Shown here piece after piece: positions 25,487 to 34,551 of a stretch of DNA of 64,000 nt. The position numbers were made by a program, and so were the translations under genes. The first letter of the stretch is position 1; every line of letters begins with the position of its first letter. This DNA is from Tropicimonas aquimaris (GTDB lineage: Bacteria > Pseudomonadota > Alphaproteobacteria > Rhodobacterales > Rhodobacteraceae), in the NCBI RefSeq assembly GCF_042676185.1, contig NZ_JBHTJT010000007.1:186001-250000 (forward strand), given 5' to 3'. The notes under the pieces were generated by a model. It saw only the letters and a list, made by a program, of their open reading frames with translations, made no database searches and was not told where the DNA came from.

Positions 25487-26416
25487 ATGGGCGATACACC
25501 CGACGGGGCTTCTAGCGCAGCGCAAAGCGCGCAGGAGACAGACATATCCTCGCAACGTGGCTTTTTTGGCCGGATTGCGGATCTTTTCACCGAAGCAGGG
25601 TCGGAGGACGACCCCGCTGACGAACAGGACGGCACGACCCCGAACACGGGCGTGGCCACAGCCTCCGGCGGACATCGCCGCGGCATGGCGAACCTGCGCC
25701 AGATGCGCGTGGAGGATGTTGCGATCCCGCGTGTCGAGATCACTTCGGTTCCGGTCGATATCGAACTCGGCGAGCTGATCGAGGTGTTTCGCGAAAGCGG
25801 CAACACGCGCCTGCCCGTTTATGACGGCACGCTCGACAAGCCGCTCGGCCTCGTCCACCTCAAGGACATCGCGTTGCGTTACGGGTTCAACGGCAATGGT
25901 GGCGAAGGATTCGACCTTCATCAGATGCTGCGCCCGCTTATCTTCGCGCCGCCCTCCATGCCAATCGGTGTTCTGCTCCAGAAGATGCAGACGGATCGGC
26001 GTCACATGGCGCTGGTGATCGACGAATATGGCGGGGTTGACGGGCTGGTGACGATCGAGGACCTGATTGAGCAGGTTATCGGCGAGATCGAGGACGAACA
26101 CGACGTCGAGGAAGAGGATTACTGGGTCGAGGAAAAGCCCGGTTGCTACCTCGCCTCTGCCCGCGCGCCGCTAGAGGAGTTCGAATCCGAGATCGGCATG
26201 AAGCTGGTCGAGGAGGAGGACGAGGAAGAAGTGGACACCCTGGGCGGCCTGGTCTTCATGGAGACCGGCAGGGTTCCTGCGCGCGGCGAGGTGATCCCGC
26301 ACGCGTCCGGCGCCCAGTTCGAGGTTGTCGATGCCGACCCGAGGCGCATCAAGCGCCTGCGCGTCCGGCTTCCCGGCGTGGCATTGAGCACCACATCCAC
26401 CGCCGCAGCCGAGTAG
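25487..26416 (+). CDS. corC: CorC/HlyC-type CBS protein (YbeX)
   Basis: A 309-residue soluble protein. It has an acidic N-terminus, a CBS pair (about residues 75-205: RVEDVAIPRVEITSVPVDIE, then MALVIDEYGGVDGLVTIEDLIEQVIGEI) and a C-terminal CorC_HlyC transporter-associated domain (VDTLGGLVFMETGRVPARGE). The E. coli homologue is linked to magnesium/cobalt efflux and to ribosome function. It lies between ybeY and lnt, 6 bp before lnt. Confidence 0.93.
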   Translation: MGDTPDGASSAAQSAQETDISSQRGFFGRIADLFTEAGSEDDPADEQDGTTPNTGVATASGGHRRGMANLRQMRVEDVAIPRVEITSVPVDIELGELIEVFRESGNTRLPVYDGTLDKPLGLVHLKDIALRYGFNGNGGEGFDLHQMLRPLIFAPPSMPIGVLLQKMQTDRRHMALVIDEYGGVDGLVTIEDLIEQVIGEIEDEHDVEEEDYWVEEKPGCYLASARAPLEEFESEIGMKLVEEEDEEEVDTLGGLVFMETGRVPARGEVIPHASGAQFEVVDADPRRIKRLRVRLPGVALSTTSTAAAE

Positions 26417-26422
26417 GCTCCG

Positions 26423-27955
26423 ATGGCGGCCGCAATCACACGGGCGGTGGAGAGCCGCCGCTCGGGGATCGCGCTGTGCCTTGGCCTTGGTGCGCTGGCG
26501 GCAGTGGGACAGGCCCCTCTCGGATGGGCCTGGATCTCGCTCGCCGCCTTCGCCGTGTCGCTCTGTCTCCTGTCCGTCCCGTCCCGGTGGCGGGTGGCGG
26601 CATGGCGCGGCTGGGCGTTCGGCACCGGGTATTTCGCGGCCTCCCTGTTCTGGATCGTCGAACCCTTCCTCGTGGACGTCGCGCGCCACGGCTGGATGGC
26701 GCCCTTCGCGCTGTTCTTCATGGCCGGGGGGCTGGCGCTGTTCTGGGCTCTGGCCATCGGTCTCGCGGCGCGGCTGGGCGCGGGGCAGCGCGGGCGGGCG
26801 GCCTGGGCCGTTCTGGCTTTGACCGCGGCGGAGGGGCTTCGCTCGGTGATCTTCACCGGCTTTCCCTGGGCGCTCGTCGGGCACATCTGGATCGGCTGGC
26901 CGCAGATGCAGTTCGCCGCGATCGCAGGCGCCCACGGTCTGACCCTTCTGACGCTCGTCGCGGCTGCGATGCCGGTGCTGTTCGGCGCACGGCGGGCGCT
27001 GGTCGGAGCGCTGGCCGGCATTGCGCTCCTCGCCCTGCCCGGGGTCTACGGCAAGCTGCGGGTGCCGGCCGGGCCGGCCGAGCTGCGCGAGCCGCCGGCA
27101 ACGGTTCGGCTGGTGCAACCCAACGCCGCGCAACACCTGAAATGGTCCGCCGAGATGGTGCCCGTCTTCTTCGAGCGGCTCATCGATCTGACCGAGGCGG
27201 AGCCGCTTGACGGCGCGCCGCGGCCCGACGTCGTGATCTGGCCGGAAACCGCGCTCCCCTACCTGCTGCACAACGCGCAATCCGCCTTCGACCGCACGGC
27301 GACCGCTGCCGCGGGCGCCATGACGATCATGGGCGTCCAACGGCAGGACCAGCTGGGCCGCTGGTTCAACTCGCTCGCCGTGGTGGGGGCGGACGGGCAG
27401 ATGCAGGCGCTCTACGACAAGCACCACCTGGTGCCTTTCGGCGAATACGTGCCCTTCTCCGACCTGCTCGGGCGGCTCGGAATCTACGGGCTCGCAGCCA
27501 ATCTCGGCGGCTATGCCAGCGGCCCCGGTCCCCAGATCCTCGACCTTGGCGCGATGGGGCAGGTTCTGCCGCTGATCTGCTACGAGGCGATCTTTCCCAA
27601 CGACATCGCCCGTGCTCCGGGCCGGGCGGACTGGATCGTCCAGATCACCAACGACGCCTGGTTCGGCCGCGTCTCCGGCCCCTACCAGCACCTCGCGCTG
27701 GCGCGGTTGCGGGCGGTGGAGCAGGGGGTGCCGCTGGTCCGGGCCGCCAACACCGGCGTCTCGGCCGCCTTCGATCCCTACGGCCGCCCGATCGCACAGC
27801 TTCCGCTGGAGACCTCTGGCTTCGTCGATGCGCGGCTGCCGGCGGCCCTTGCGCCGACGCCGTATGCGCGGTTCGGGGATCTGCCGGTGTTCGGGGTGGT
27901 GCTGGCGCTGGCCCTCGGAATCGCGGCGATCGGACGGCGTCGCGGCATCAGTTGA
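26423..27955 (+). CDS. lnt: Apolipoprotein N-acyltransferase
   Basis: A 510-residue inner-membrane enzyme that adds the third acyl chain to lipoproteins. Several N-terminal hydrophobic helices are followed by a periplasmic nitrilase domain. Its catalytic Glu is in WPETALPY, its Lys in YDKHHLVPFGEY and its Cys in LICYEAIFP. It follows corC by 6 bp. The several lipoproteins in this window are its expected substrates. Confidence 0.96.
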   Translation: MAAAITRAVESRRSGIALCLGLGALAAVGQAPLGWAWISLAAFAVSLCLLSVPSRWRVAAWRGWAFGTGYFAASLFWIVEPFLVDVARHGWMAPFALFFMAGGLALFWALAIGLAARLGAGQRGRAAWAVLALTAAEGLRSVIFTGFPWALVGHIWIGWPQMQFAAIAGAHGLTLLTLVAAAMPVLFGARRALVGALAGIALLALPGVYGKLRVPAGPAELREPPATVRLVQPNAAQHLKWSAEMVPVFFERLIDLTEAEPLDGAPRPDVVIWPETALPYLLHNAQSAFDRTATAAAGAMTIMGVQRQDQLGRWFNSLAVVGADGQMQALYDKHHLVPFGEYVPFSDLLGRLGIYGLAANLGGYASGPGPQILDLGAMGQVLPLICYEAIFPNDIARAPGRADWIVQITNDAWFGRVSGPYQHLALARLRAVEQGVPLVRAANTGVSAAFDPYGRPIAQLPLETSGFVDARLPAALAPTPYARFGDLPVFGVVLALALGIAAIGRRRGIS

Positions 27956-27990
27956 CCGCGTCTCGCCGCGGGAATATGGGTTACGTCAGT

Positions 27991-28035
27991 CCGTCACAAC
28001 GGCTTCCTGGCGTGGCGGCGTAACCTCAATGGAGC
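27991..28035 (+). promoter_or_regulatory. SAM/SAH riboswitch upstream of metK
   Basis: CCGTCAC (27991-27997) pairs with GTGGCGG (28012-28018) around the loop AACGGCTTCCTGGC. A short linker then leads to AATGGAGCA, whose GGAG is also the metK Shine-Dalgarno. The loop sequence and the pairing of the loop with the GGAG segment match the SAM/SAH riboswitch known from Rhodobacterales metK leaders. In that model, ligand binding stabilises a pseudoknot that hides the ribosome binding site. The start codon follows 4 bases later. Confidence 0.9.
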
Positions 28036-28039
28036 ACCC

Positions 28040-29209
28040 ATGTCCCGACAGAATTACACCTTTACCTCGGAATCGGTTTCCGAGGGGCACCCCGACAAGG
28101 TCTGCGACCGGATCTCGGACGCCGTTCTCGATGCATTCCTGACCGAAGAACCCAACGCCCGCGTCGCCTGCGAGACCTTTGCCACCAGTGGGATGGTGGT
28201 CATTGGCGGCGAGGTCGGCCTGTCGGACGAGGAACGTCTCAAGACGTTCATGGGCAGCATCGGCCAGATCGCCCGCGACTGCATCAAGGACATCGGCTAC
28301 GAGCAGGATCAGTTCCACTGGAACACCTGCCGGGTGCTCAACTTCCTGCACGAGCAATCGGCCCATATCGCCCAGGGCGTGGACCGCGACGGCGCCGGCG
28401 ACCAGGGGATCATGTTCGGCTATGCCGTCAACGAGACGCCCGAGCTGATGCCCGCTCCGATCCAGTACGCCCATGCGATCCTCCGCCGCCTCTCGGAGGC
28501 CCGCAAGAGCGGCGCCGAGCCGCTGCTGCGCCCGGATGCGAAATCGCAGCTGTCGATCCGCTATGAAGGCGGCAAGCCTGTCGAGGTGACCTCCATCGTG
28601 CTGTCGACCCAGCACGCCGACGAGAGCCAGTCCTCGGCCGACATCCGCGCCATCGTGGAGCCTTACATCCGCGAGGTTCTCCCGGCGGAGTGGATTTCCG
28701 ACAAGACCGAATGGTGGGTGAACCCGACCGGGACCTTCGTGATCGGCGGGCCGGATGGCGATGCCGGTCTGACCGGTCGCAAGATCATCGTGGACACCTA
28801 TGGCGGTGCGTCCCCGCACGGCGGCGGTGCCTTCTCCGGCAAGGATCCGACCAAGGTCGACCGTTCGGCCGCCTATGCCGCGCGGTACCTCGCCAAGAAC
28901 GTTGTTGCCGCAGGCCTCGCCGAACGTTGCTGTATCCAGCTCAGCTATGCCATCGGCGTCGCCAAGCCGCTGTCGATCTATGTCGATACCTACGACACCG
29001 GCCTCGTCGACGAGGTGGCGATCGAGCGTGCGGTCGCCCAGGTGATGGACCTCACGCCGCTCGGTATCCGCACCCATCTCGACCTCAACAAGCCGATCTA
29101 CGAGCGTACCTCGGCCTACGGCCATTTCGGCCGCGCCCCGGATGCCGACGGCGGTTTCAGCTGGGAGCGCACCGACCTGGCGGAGGCTCTGAAGAAGGCA
29201 ATCGCGTGA
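28040..29209 (+). CDS. metK: S-adenosylmethionine synthetase
   Basis: A 389-residue enzyme making SAM from methionine and ATP. The methionine/ATP-binding GHPDKVCDRISD starts near residue 17. GAGDQGIMFGYA and the K/R-rich DGDAGLTGRKIIVDTYGG loop are present, as is the P-loop-like GGGAFSGKDPTKVDRS. Expression is probably feedback-controlled through the riboswitch directly upstream. A GC hairpin with TTT follows at 29260. Confidence 0.97.
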   Translation: MSRQNYTFTSESVSEGHPDKVCDRISDAVLDAFLTEEPNARVACETFATSGMVVIGGEVGLSDEERLKTFMGSIGQIARDCIKDIGYEQDQFHWNTCRVLNFLHEQSAHIAQGVDRDGAGDQGIMFGYAVNETPELMPAPIQYAHAILRRLSEARKSGAEPLLRPDAKSQLSIRYEGGKPVEVTSIVLSTQHADESQSSADIRAIVEPYIREVLPAEWISDKTEWWVNPTGTFVIGGPDGDAGLTGRKIIVDTYGGASPHGGGAFSGKDPTKVDRSAAYAARYLAKNVVAAGLAERCCIQLSYAIGVAKPLSIYVDTYDTGLVDEVAIERAVAQVMDLTPLGIRTHLDLNKPIYERTSAYGHFGRAPDADGGFSWERTDLAEALKKAIA

Positions 29210-29259
29210 AGCCGATACCGGCCGCGGCGTGGTCTGTCCTGGAAATTCCTCGGGAGGCG

Positions 29260-29281
29260 CGGGGGCAGACAGCCCCCGTTT
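29260..29281 (+). terminator. Rho-independent terminator after metK
   Basis: A 7-bp stem CGGGGGC-AGACA-GCCCCCG is followed directly by TTT. It lies 51 bp after the metK stop. Confidence 0.65.
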
Positions 29282-29305
29282 CCCCGCTCCCCAAGCGTCT
29301 TGACT

Positions 29306-29387
29306 GGCACCGGCGGGCTCCCGCCCGTCTTCACCCCCTGCCGGGGGCTCATCCGGTTGGGCCGGGCCGCGCGCTTTCGCGCGCGGC
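29306..29387. repeat. Three-hairpin dispersed repeat, copy A
   Basis: Three consecutive hairpins: GGCGGG-CT-CCCGCC (29312-29325), CCCCC-TGCC-GGGGG (29334-29347) and GCCGCGCGC-TTTC-GCGCGCGGC (29366-29387). GTTGGGC lies exactly 10 bp before the third stem. A related element with the same order, the same third stem and the same GTTGGGC spacing is at 52941-53026, although the first two stems differ in sequence. Confidence 0.6.
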
Positions 29388-29453
29388 GGTCGCGCCCCGC
29401 TCCGGCAGTTCGCCGCTTGACCGCGGCCATGGCCTTTGACAAAGGCAGCGCCC

Positions 29454-30167
29454 ATGACCCCGAAGAACAGCCCCAACGGCGCCCCGTGGCGCAATTTCTA
29501 TGGCCGGCGCCATGGCAAGACCCTGCGCCCGAGCCAGCAGACCTATCTCGAGGAAGACCTGGCGGAGCTGTCGCCCGGCCCCGTCGACTGGGAGTCCAAC
29601 CCCGAGCGCCGGCCGCTCGACCTCGCCGGCCTGTTCGGTGAGCGCGATGTCTGGCTGGAGATCGGATTCGGCGGCGGCGAGCACATGGTCCACCAGGCCG
29701 TGACCCATCCGCAGGCCGGGATCATCGGCTGCGAGCCCTTCATCAACGGCGTCGCGATGCTGCTCGGCAAGATCCGGGCCGCGGGGGCGGAGAACATCGC
29801 CGTCCATCCCGGCGACGCCCGCGATATGTTCGACGTGCTGCCCGAGGCGTCGATCTCGCGCGCCTTCCTGCTTTATCCCGACCCCTGGCCGAAGAAGCGG
29901 CACCACCGGCGCCGTTTCGTCACGCCCGAGCACCTGTCGCCGCTGGCGCGGGTGCTAAAGCCCGGCGCCCAGCTGCGGGTGGCCACCGACATCCCCGACT
30001 ACGTTCGCCAGACTCTGGAGCAGGTGCCTCGCCACGGGTTTCGTTGGACGGCGGAGGGCCCGGCCGACTGGCGCGAGCCCTGGGATGACTGGATCTCCAC
30101 CCGTTACGAGCAGAAGGCGCTGCGCGAGGGCCGGGTGCCGCATTACCTGACCTTCCTGCGGGACTGA
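29454..30167 (+). CDS. trmB: tRNA (guanine-N7)-methyltransferase
   Basis: A 237-residue SAM-dependent methyltransferase that makes m7G46 in tRNA. Motif I is EIGFGGGEHM and the family signature is YPDPWPKKRHHRRRF near residue 145, with ATDIPDYV further on. The ATG at 29454 has AAAGG at good spacing; an upstream TTG is less likely. It lies downstream of metK but is separated from it by a terminator and a repeat element, so it is probably transcribed independently. Confidence 0.95.
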   Translation: MTPKNSPNGAPWRNFYGRRHGKTLRPSQQTYLEEDLAELSPGPVDWESNPERRPLDLAGLFGERDVWLEIGFGGGEHMVHQAVTHPQAGIIGCEPFINGVAMLLGKIRAAGAENIAVHPGDARDMFDVLPEASISRAFLLYPDPWPKKRHHRRRFVTPEHLSPLARVLKPGAQLRVATDIPDYVRQTLEQVPRHGFRWTAEGPADWREPWDDWISTRYEQKALREGRVPHYLTFLRD

Positions 30168-30183
30168 CCCGCAGGCAGGCCGC

Positions 30184-31014
30184 TCAGAGCAGGCGGAAGA
30201 CCGACGGGTCCGGCCCGCAGCGCAGGCCGATGTCGAGCCCGGCGATCGCCTCCATCTCGGCCGGGGTCAGATCGAAATCGAAGACGTCGAGGTTCTCGGC
30301 CTGGCGCGAAGGCTTTTCGGAGCGCGGGATCACCGCGTTGCCGAGCTGGATGTGCCAGCGCAAAACGACCTGAGCCGGGCTCTTCCCGGTGCGTGCGGCG
30401 GCCTCGGTAATGGGCGCGTCCTCGAAGGAGCGGGCGTTGCCGAGCGGTGTCCAGGCCTGGGTCACGATGCCGTGCCTTGCGTTCACCGCCCGCAGCTCGG
30501 GCTGCTGCAGTTTCGGGTTCACCTCGATCTGGTTCAGCGCGGGCACGACGCCGGTTTCGGCGATGATGCGCTCCAGATGTTGGGCATTGAAGTTCGACAC
30601 GCCGATGGAACGCATAAGCCCCTCGTCGCGCATCTCGATCAGCGCCTGCCAGGTCTCGACATAGAGATCGCGACTCGGCACCGGCCAGTGGATCAGCACG
30701 AGATCGAGCTGCTCGACCCCGATGGAGGCGAGGCTGCGTTCCACCGAGGCGCGGGTCGCCGCCCGGCCCTGGTCGCGGTTCCAGACCTTGGTGGTGATGA
30801 AGACCTCCTCGCGCGGGACGCCGGAGCTGCGCAGTCCCTCGCCGAGTTCGGCCTCGTTGCCGTAGATATAGGCGCCGTCGATCAGCCGGTATCCGACCTC
30901 CAGCGCGCTGCGGATGGTGTCGGTGGCGGTGCCGGCCGGCAACTGCCAAATGCCGAAGCCGAGCTGCGGGATCGAATGGCCGTCGTTGAGGGGGAGGGTG
31001 GGAACATCGGTCAT
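30184..31014 (-). CDS. Aldo/keto reductase, 2,5-diketogluconate reductase type
   Basis: A 276-residue NADPH-dependent reductase of the AKR5-like branch. The catalytic tetrad is visible: Asp and Tyr in RLIDGAYIYGNEAELG, Lys in FITTKVWN, and His in VLIHWPVPS. The C-terminal NADPH site reads VIPRSEKPSRQAENLDVFDF. GAGGAG precedes the ATG at 31014. The substrate is unknown (methylglyoxal, diketogluconate or other carbonyls). It converges on trmB with a 16-bp gap. Confidence 0.9.
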   Translation of the reverse strand: MTDVPTLPLNDGHSIPQLGFGIWQLPAGTATDTIRSALEVGYRLIDGAYIYGNEAELGEGLRSSGVPREEVFITTKVWNRDQGRAATRASVERSLASIGVEQLDLVLIHWPVPSRDLYVETWQALIEMRDEGLMRSIGVSNFNAQHLERIIAETGVVPALNQIEVNPKLQQPELRAVNARHGIVTQAWTPLGNARSFEDAPITEAAARTGKSPAQVVLRWHIQLGNAVIPRSEKPSRQAENLDVFDFDLTPAEMEAIAGLDIGLRCGPDPSVFRLL

Positions 31015-31162
31015 GGGGGGCTCCTCGATGCATGACGCGGATCTTGGCACTGGCTAACGCGATCCCGGCCGGGATGCAAAACCCCCGGCGGTCGCTGGAC
31101 GCTGGCGGCGCGCTGCGGTAACCGGCATCCGGACAAAGGCCCGACACAGGAGGAAGCCGCGC

Positions 31163-32515
31163 ATGTCGTCACACGGACCCGCCCAGAAGATGACAGCCCG
31201 CGCCGGCGGCCCGTTGAAGGGCATCGCGCATGTGCCGGGCGACAAGTCCATCTCGCACCGCTCGCTCATCCTCGGCGCGCTCGCGGTGGGCGAGACGCGG
31301 GTGACCGGGCTGCTCGAAGGGCAGGACGTGCTCGACACCGCCAAGGCGATGGCCGCCTTCGGCGCCGAGGTGACCCGGCATGGTGAGGGAGACTGGTCGA
31401 TAAACGGTGTCGGCGTTGGCGGCTTTGCCGAGCCGGAGGACGTGATCGACTGCGGCAATTCCGGCACCGGCGTGCGGCTGGTTATGGGGGCCATGGCCAC
31501 CACGCCGATCACCGCGACCTTCACCGGCGACGCCAGCCTGCGCTCCCGCCCGATGGGGCGGGTCACCGATCCGCTGGCGCTCTTCGGGGCGAGGGCAGTT
31601 GGGCGCGACGGCGGCAAGCTTCCGATGACGATCGTCGGCGCGGCGGACCCGGTCCCGGTCGACTACGTGACGCCGATGGCCTCTGCGCAGGTCAAGTCGG
31701 CGGTGCTGCTGGCCGGGCTCAACGCGCCGGGAAAGACGGTGGTGACCGAGCGCTCTGCCACCCGCGACCACACCGAGCGGATGCTGCGCGGGTTCGGCGC
31801 CGAGGTGGTGACCGAGCAGACCGGCGAGGGCTACCGGATCACCCTGACCGGCCGGCCGGAGCTGAAGCCCCAGACCATCGCGGTGCCGCGCGACCCGTCC
31901 TCGGCGGCCTTCCCCGTCTGCGCTGCGCTGATCGTGCCCGGATCGGACGTGCTGGTGCCCAACATCGGGCTCAACCCGACGCGCGCGGGGCTGTTCACCA
32001 CGCTGCGCGAGATGGGGGCCGACCTGAGCTACGAGAACGAGCGCGAGGAGGGCGGCGAGCCGGTGGCCGATCTGCGGGCCCGCTTCTCGCCCGACATGAA
32101 GGGCATCGAGGTTCCGGCCGAGCGCGCGCCCTCGATGATCGACGAATACCCGATCCTGTCGGTCGTCGCCTCTTTCGCCGAGGGCAGCACTTACATGCCC
32201 GGCGTCCACGAACTGCGAGTGAAGGAAAGCGACCGGATCGACGCGATGGCCGTGGGGCTGCGCGCCTGTGGTGTCGAGGTCGACGAGACCGAGGACAGCT
32301 TCACCGTCCACGGCCTTGGTGCGGGGGGCGTGCTTGGCGGGGCGACGGCGGCGGCGCGGCTCGACCACCGGATCGCGATGTCTTTCCTGATCTGCGGGAT
32401 GGCCGCGAAACAGCCCGTGAGCGTCGACGACGCGGGGCCCATCGCCACCTCCTTTCCGATCTTCGAGGCCCTGATGCGGGAGCTCGGCGCAACGCTGTTG
32501 CGCCCGAACGCCTGA
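31163..32515 (+). CDS. aroA: 3-phosphoshikimate 1-carboxyvinyltransferase (class II-like)
   Basis: A 450-residue EPSP synthase of the shikimate pathway. VPGDKSISHRS, SLRSRPMGRVTDPL, PMASAQVKSAVLLAGLN and RAPSMIDEYPILSVVA place it with the Agrobacterium CP4-like class II enzymes. The loop equivalent to CP4 GNAATGCR reads GNSGTGVR here, so the Ala linked to glyphosate insensitivity in CP4 is Gly. AGGAGGAA precedes the ATG. It is followed by cmk after 84 bp. Confidence 0.95.
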   Translation: MSSHGPAQKMTARAGGPLKGIAHVPGDKSISHRSLILGALAVGETRVTGLLEGQDVLDTAKAMAAFGAEVTRHGEGDWSINGVGVGGFAEPEDVIDCGNSGTGVRLVMGAMATTPITATFTGDASLRSRPMGRVTDPLALFGARAVGRDGGKLPMTIVGAADPVPVDYVTPMASAQVKSAVLLAGLNAPGKTVVTERSATRDHTERMLRGFGAEVVTEQTGEGYRITLTGRPELKPQTIAVPRDPSSAAFPVCAALIVPGSDVLVPNIGLNPTRAGLFTTLREMGADLSYENEREEGGEPVADLRARFSPDMKGIEVPAERAPSMIDEYPILSVVASFAEGSTYMPGVHELRVKESDRIDAMAVGLRACGVEVDETEDSFTVHGLGAGGVLGGATAAARLDHRIAMSFLICGMAAKQPVSVDDAGPIATSFPIFEALMRELGATLLRPNA

Positions 32516-32521
32516 GCCACC

Positions 32522-32538
32522 GGCGGCACAGCCGCCTT
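32522..32538 (+). terminator. Weak hairpin after aroA
   Basis: A 6-bp stem GGCGGC-ACA-GCCGCC is followed by TT, 6 bp after the aroA stop. It is too weak to be certain and may only attenuate read-through into cmk. Confidence 0.35.
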
Positions 32539-32599
32539 CACCCGCAGCGGTTCCTGCGTTAAGACCGCTGGACGGAATCCGGACAGGAGGGAGGGCGCA

Positions 32600-33235
32600 A
32601 TGAGTCTGACCATTGCCATCGACGGGCCCGCGGCATCCGGCAAGGGCACCATCGCCCGGGCGCTCGCGGAGCGGCTGGGCTACCGGTATCTGGACACCGG
32701 GCTGCTCTATCGCGCGGTCGGTCGGCGGACGCTTCAGGGCATGGACCCGCTTGAGGCGGCCGAGGCGCTGACGGCGGCCGAGGTTGCCGACGCCGATGCG
32801 CTGCGCGCGCCCGATGTCGCCCAGGCGGCGAGCCGCGTGGCCGCGATGCCAGAGGTGCGCGCCGCCCTGGTGGATTTCCAGCGCGCCTTCGCCAGGCGCA
32901 TGGGCGGTGCGGTTCTCGATGGTCGCGACATCGGCACGGTGATCTGCCCCGATGCCGACGTGAAGCTCTTTGTCACCGCTTCCGATGTGGTGCGGGCGGA
33001 GCGCCGATTCAGGGAACTCTCCGGCAAGGGCCATGCGGTGACGCTGGCGGCGGTTGCGGCGGATCTGGCCGAGCGCGACCGCCGCGACGCGGCCCGCGCC
33101 ACCGCGCCGCTCACCGCCGCGCCGGATGCGGTGCGCATCGACACCAGCACCATGACCATCGAGACCGCCGTCGAGACGGCGCTTGCTGTGGTCGGCGACG
33201 CACTTCGCAGGACCGGCCAGAGCGCCGTGTCCTGA
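32600..33235 (+). CDS. cmk: Cytidylate kinase
   Basis: A 211-residue nucleoside monophosphate kinase. The P-loop GPAASGKGT lies near residue 9, and the CMP-binding and lid segments LDTGLLYRAVGRRT, VLDGRDIGTVICPDADVKLFV and RERDRRDAARATAPL follow. It recycles CMP/dCMP. AGGAGGGAGG precedes the ATG. aroA-cmk-...-rpsA is a common alphaproteobacterial order; here an aldo/keto reductase sits between cmk and rpsA. Confidence 0.96.
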   Translation: MSLTIAIDGPAASGKGTIARALAERLGYRYLDTGLLYRAVGRRTLQGMDPLEAAEALTAAEVADADALRAPDVAQAASRVAAMPEVRAALVDFQRAFARRMGGAVLDGRDIGTVICPDADVKLFVTASDVVRAERRFRELSGKGHAVTLAAVAADLAERDRRDAARATAPLTAAPDAVRIDTSTMTIETAVETALAVVGDALRRTGQSAVS

Positions 33236-33270
33236 CCCGGCGCGGGCGACACACCAGACAGGAGACGAGA

Positions 33271-34281
33271 ATGCAGCTTCGCAGGATGGGCCCGGACGGG
33301 CCGCAGGTGTCTGCGCTCGGGATCGGCGCAATGTCTTTCTCAGATTTCTATGGGCCGACCGACGAGACCGCCTCCCACGCCATTCTCGACGTCGCGATGG
33401 AGCAGAGCGTCACCCATCTGGACACGGCGAACGTCTATGGGGGTGGTCTTTCGGAAGCCACCATCGGTCGTTTCCTCAAGGCCCGCGGCGCCTCCGCGCG
33501 CGAGCATTTCCACATCGCGACCAAGGCCGGCATTCTGCGCAGCGGCCAGCTCGGTGCCGGCGCGAACCGTTTCGACAATTCGGCCGGCTACCTTGCCGAG
33601 GAACTGGACTCCAGCCTCGCCCGGCTCGGCACCGATTGCGTCGACCTGTTCTATGTGCACCGCCGGGACCCCGAGATCCCGATCGAGGAGGTGACAGAGA
33701 CGCTCGCGGGGCTGGTCAAGGCCGGCAAGACCCGCGCTTTCGGCTTCTCCGAAATCGCGCCCAGCTCACTCCGGCGGGCGGCGGCGGTCCATCCGGTTGC
33801 GGCGGTGCAATCGGAATACTCCCTCTCCACACGCTCGCCGGAGCTCGGACTTGTCCAGGCCTGCGCCGAGCTGGGCACCGCACTGGTGGCCTTCTGCCCG
33901 GTCGGGCGTGGCCTGCTGACCGACACGCCGCCCACCGCCGAGCGCGTGGCGGCCTTGCCGTTCCTCTCTGGAAACCCGCGGTTCATGGCGCCCAACCTGG
34001 CCGCCAACCTGGCCGCGACCGGGCCGTTCCGCGCGCTGGCCGCCGAGATGGGCCAGCCGGCGGCGTCGCTCGCCATCGCGTGGGTGCTGTCGCGGGGCGA
34101 GCATGTGATCGCGATTCCGGGCACGCGGTCGGTGGCCCATTTCGGGGAACTGCTCACCGGAGCGCGCCTGACCCTATCTCCGGAGGACGTGGCCCGGATC
34201 GAGGCGGCCCTTCCGGTCGGGTGGTGCCACGGGGACCGGTACAACGCCGCCCAGTGGCAGGGGCCGGAGCGCTACTGCTGA
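33271..34281 (+). CDS. Aldo/keto reductase, Tas/YajO-type
   Basis: A 336-residue reductase. The tetrad residues are Asp and Tyr in HLDTANVYGGGLSE, Lys in IATKAG, and His in FYVHRRDP. The cofactor region GTRSVAHFGELLTGARL is near the C-terminus. It belongs to the larger AKR group (about 320-340 residues, AKR11/12-like) and is not a close paralogue of the one at 30184. AGGAGAC lies upstream of the ATG. It sits 35 bp after cmk and is probably co-transcribed. Confidence 0.9.
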   Translation: MQLRRMGPDGPQVSALGIGAMSFSDFYGPTDETASHAILDVAMEQSVTHLDTANVYGGGLSEATIGRFLKARGASAREHFHIATKAGILRSGQLGAGANRFDNSAGYLAEELDSSLARLGTDCVDLFYVHRRDPEIPIEEVTETLAGLVKAGKTRAFGFSEIAPSSLRRAAAVHPVAAVQSEYSLSTRSPELGLVQACAELGTALVAFCPVGRGLLTDTPPTAERVAALPFLSGNPRFMAPNLAANLAATGPFRALAAEMGQPAASLAIAWVLSRGEHVIAIPGTRSVAHFGELLTGARLTLSPEDVARIEAALPVGWCHGDRYNAAQWQGPERYC

Positions 34282-34551
34282 TACGGCACAAATTGCCGTT
34301 GCGGAAACCGTCTCGGCATGGGCCTCACGTCCAACCGGCGCCACACTCTTGTTTCATGGTCCGGAACCGCGTATAGAGCGCGCTGTCACACAAAAGGCGG
34401 TCAACGTCGGGATACGGGCAGGGTCGGGGAAACCTCCGGCCCTGATTGTCTTTCCCGGCTCTCGTAAGAGGGGCGCCTTTCGGACCAATCCAAAGACCGG
34501 CGGAGACAACCGCTCGGCCAGTAAAAGCGAAATGTAAGGAAAACCGACTGA

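Noticed and set aside
31169..33331. A 720-codon open frame antisense to aroA and cmk
   Set aside because: No ribosome binding site and no domain; aroA and cmk on the other strand are unambiguous.
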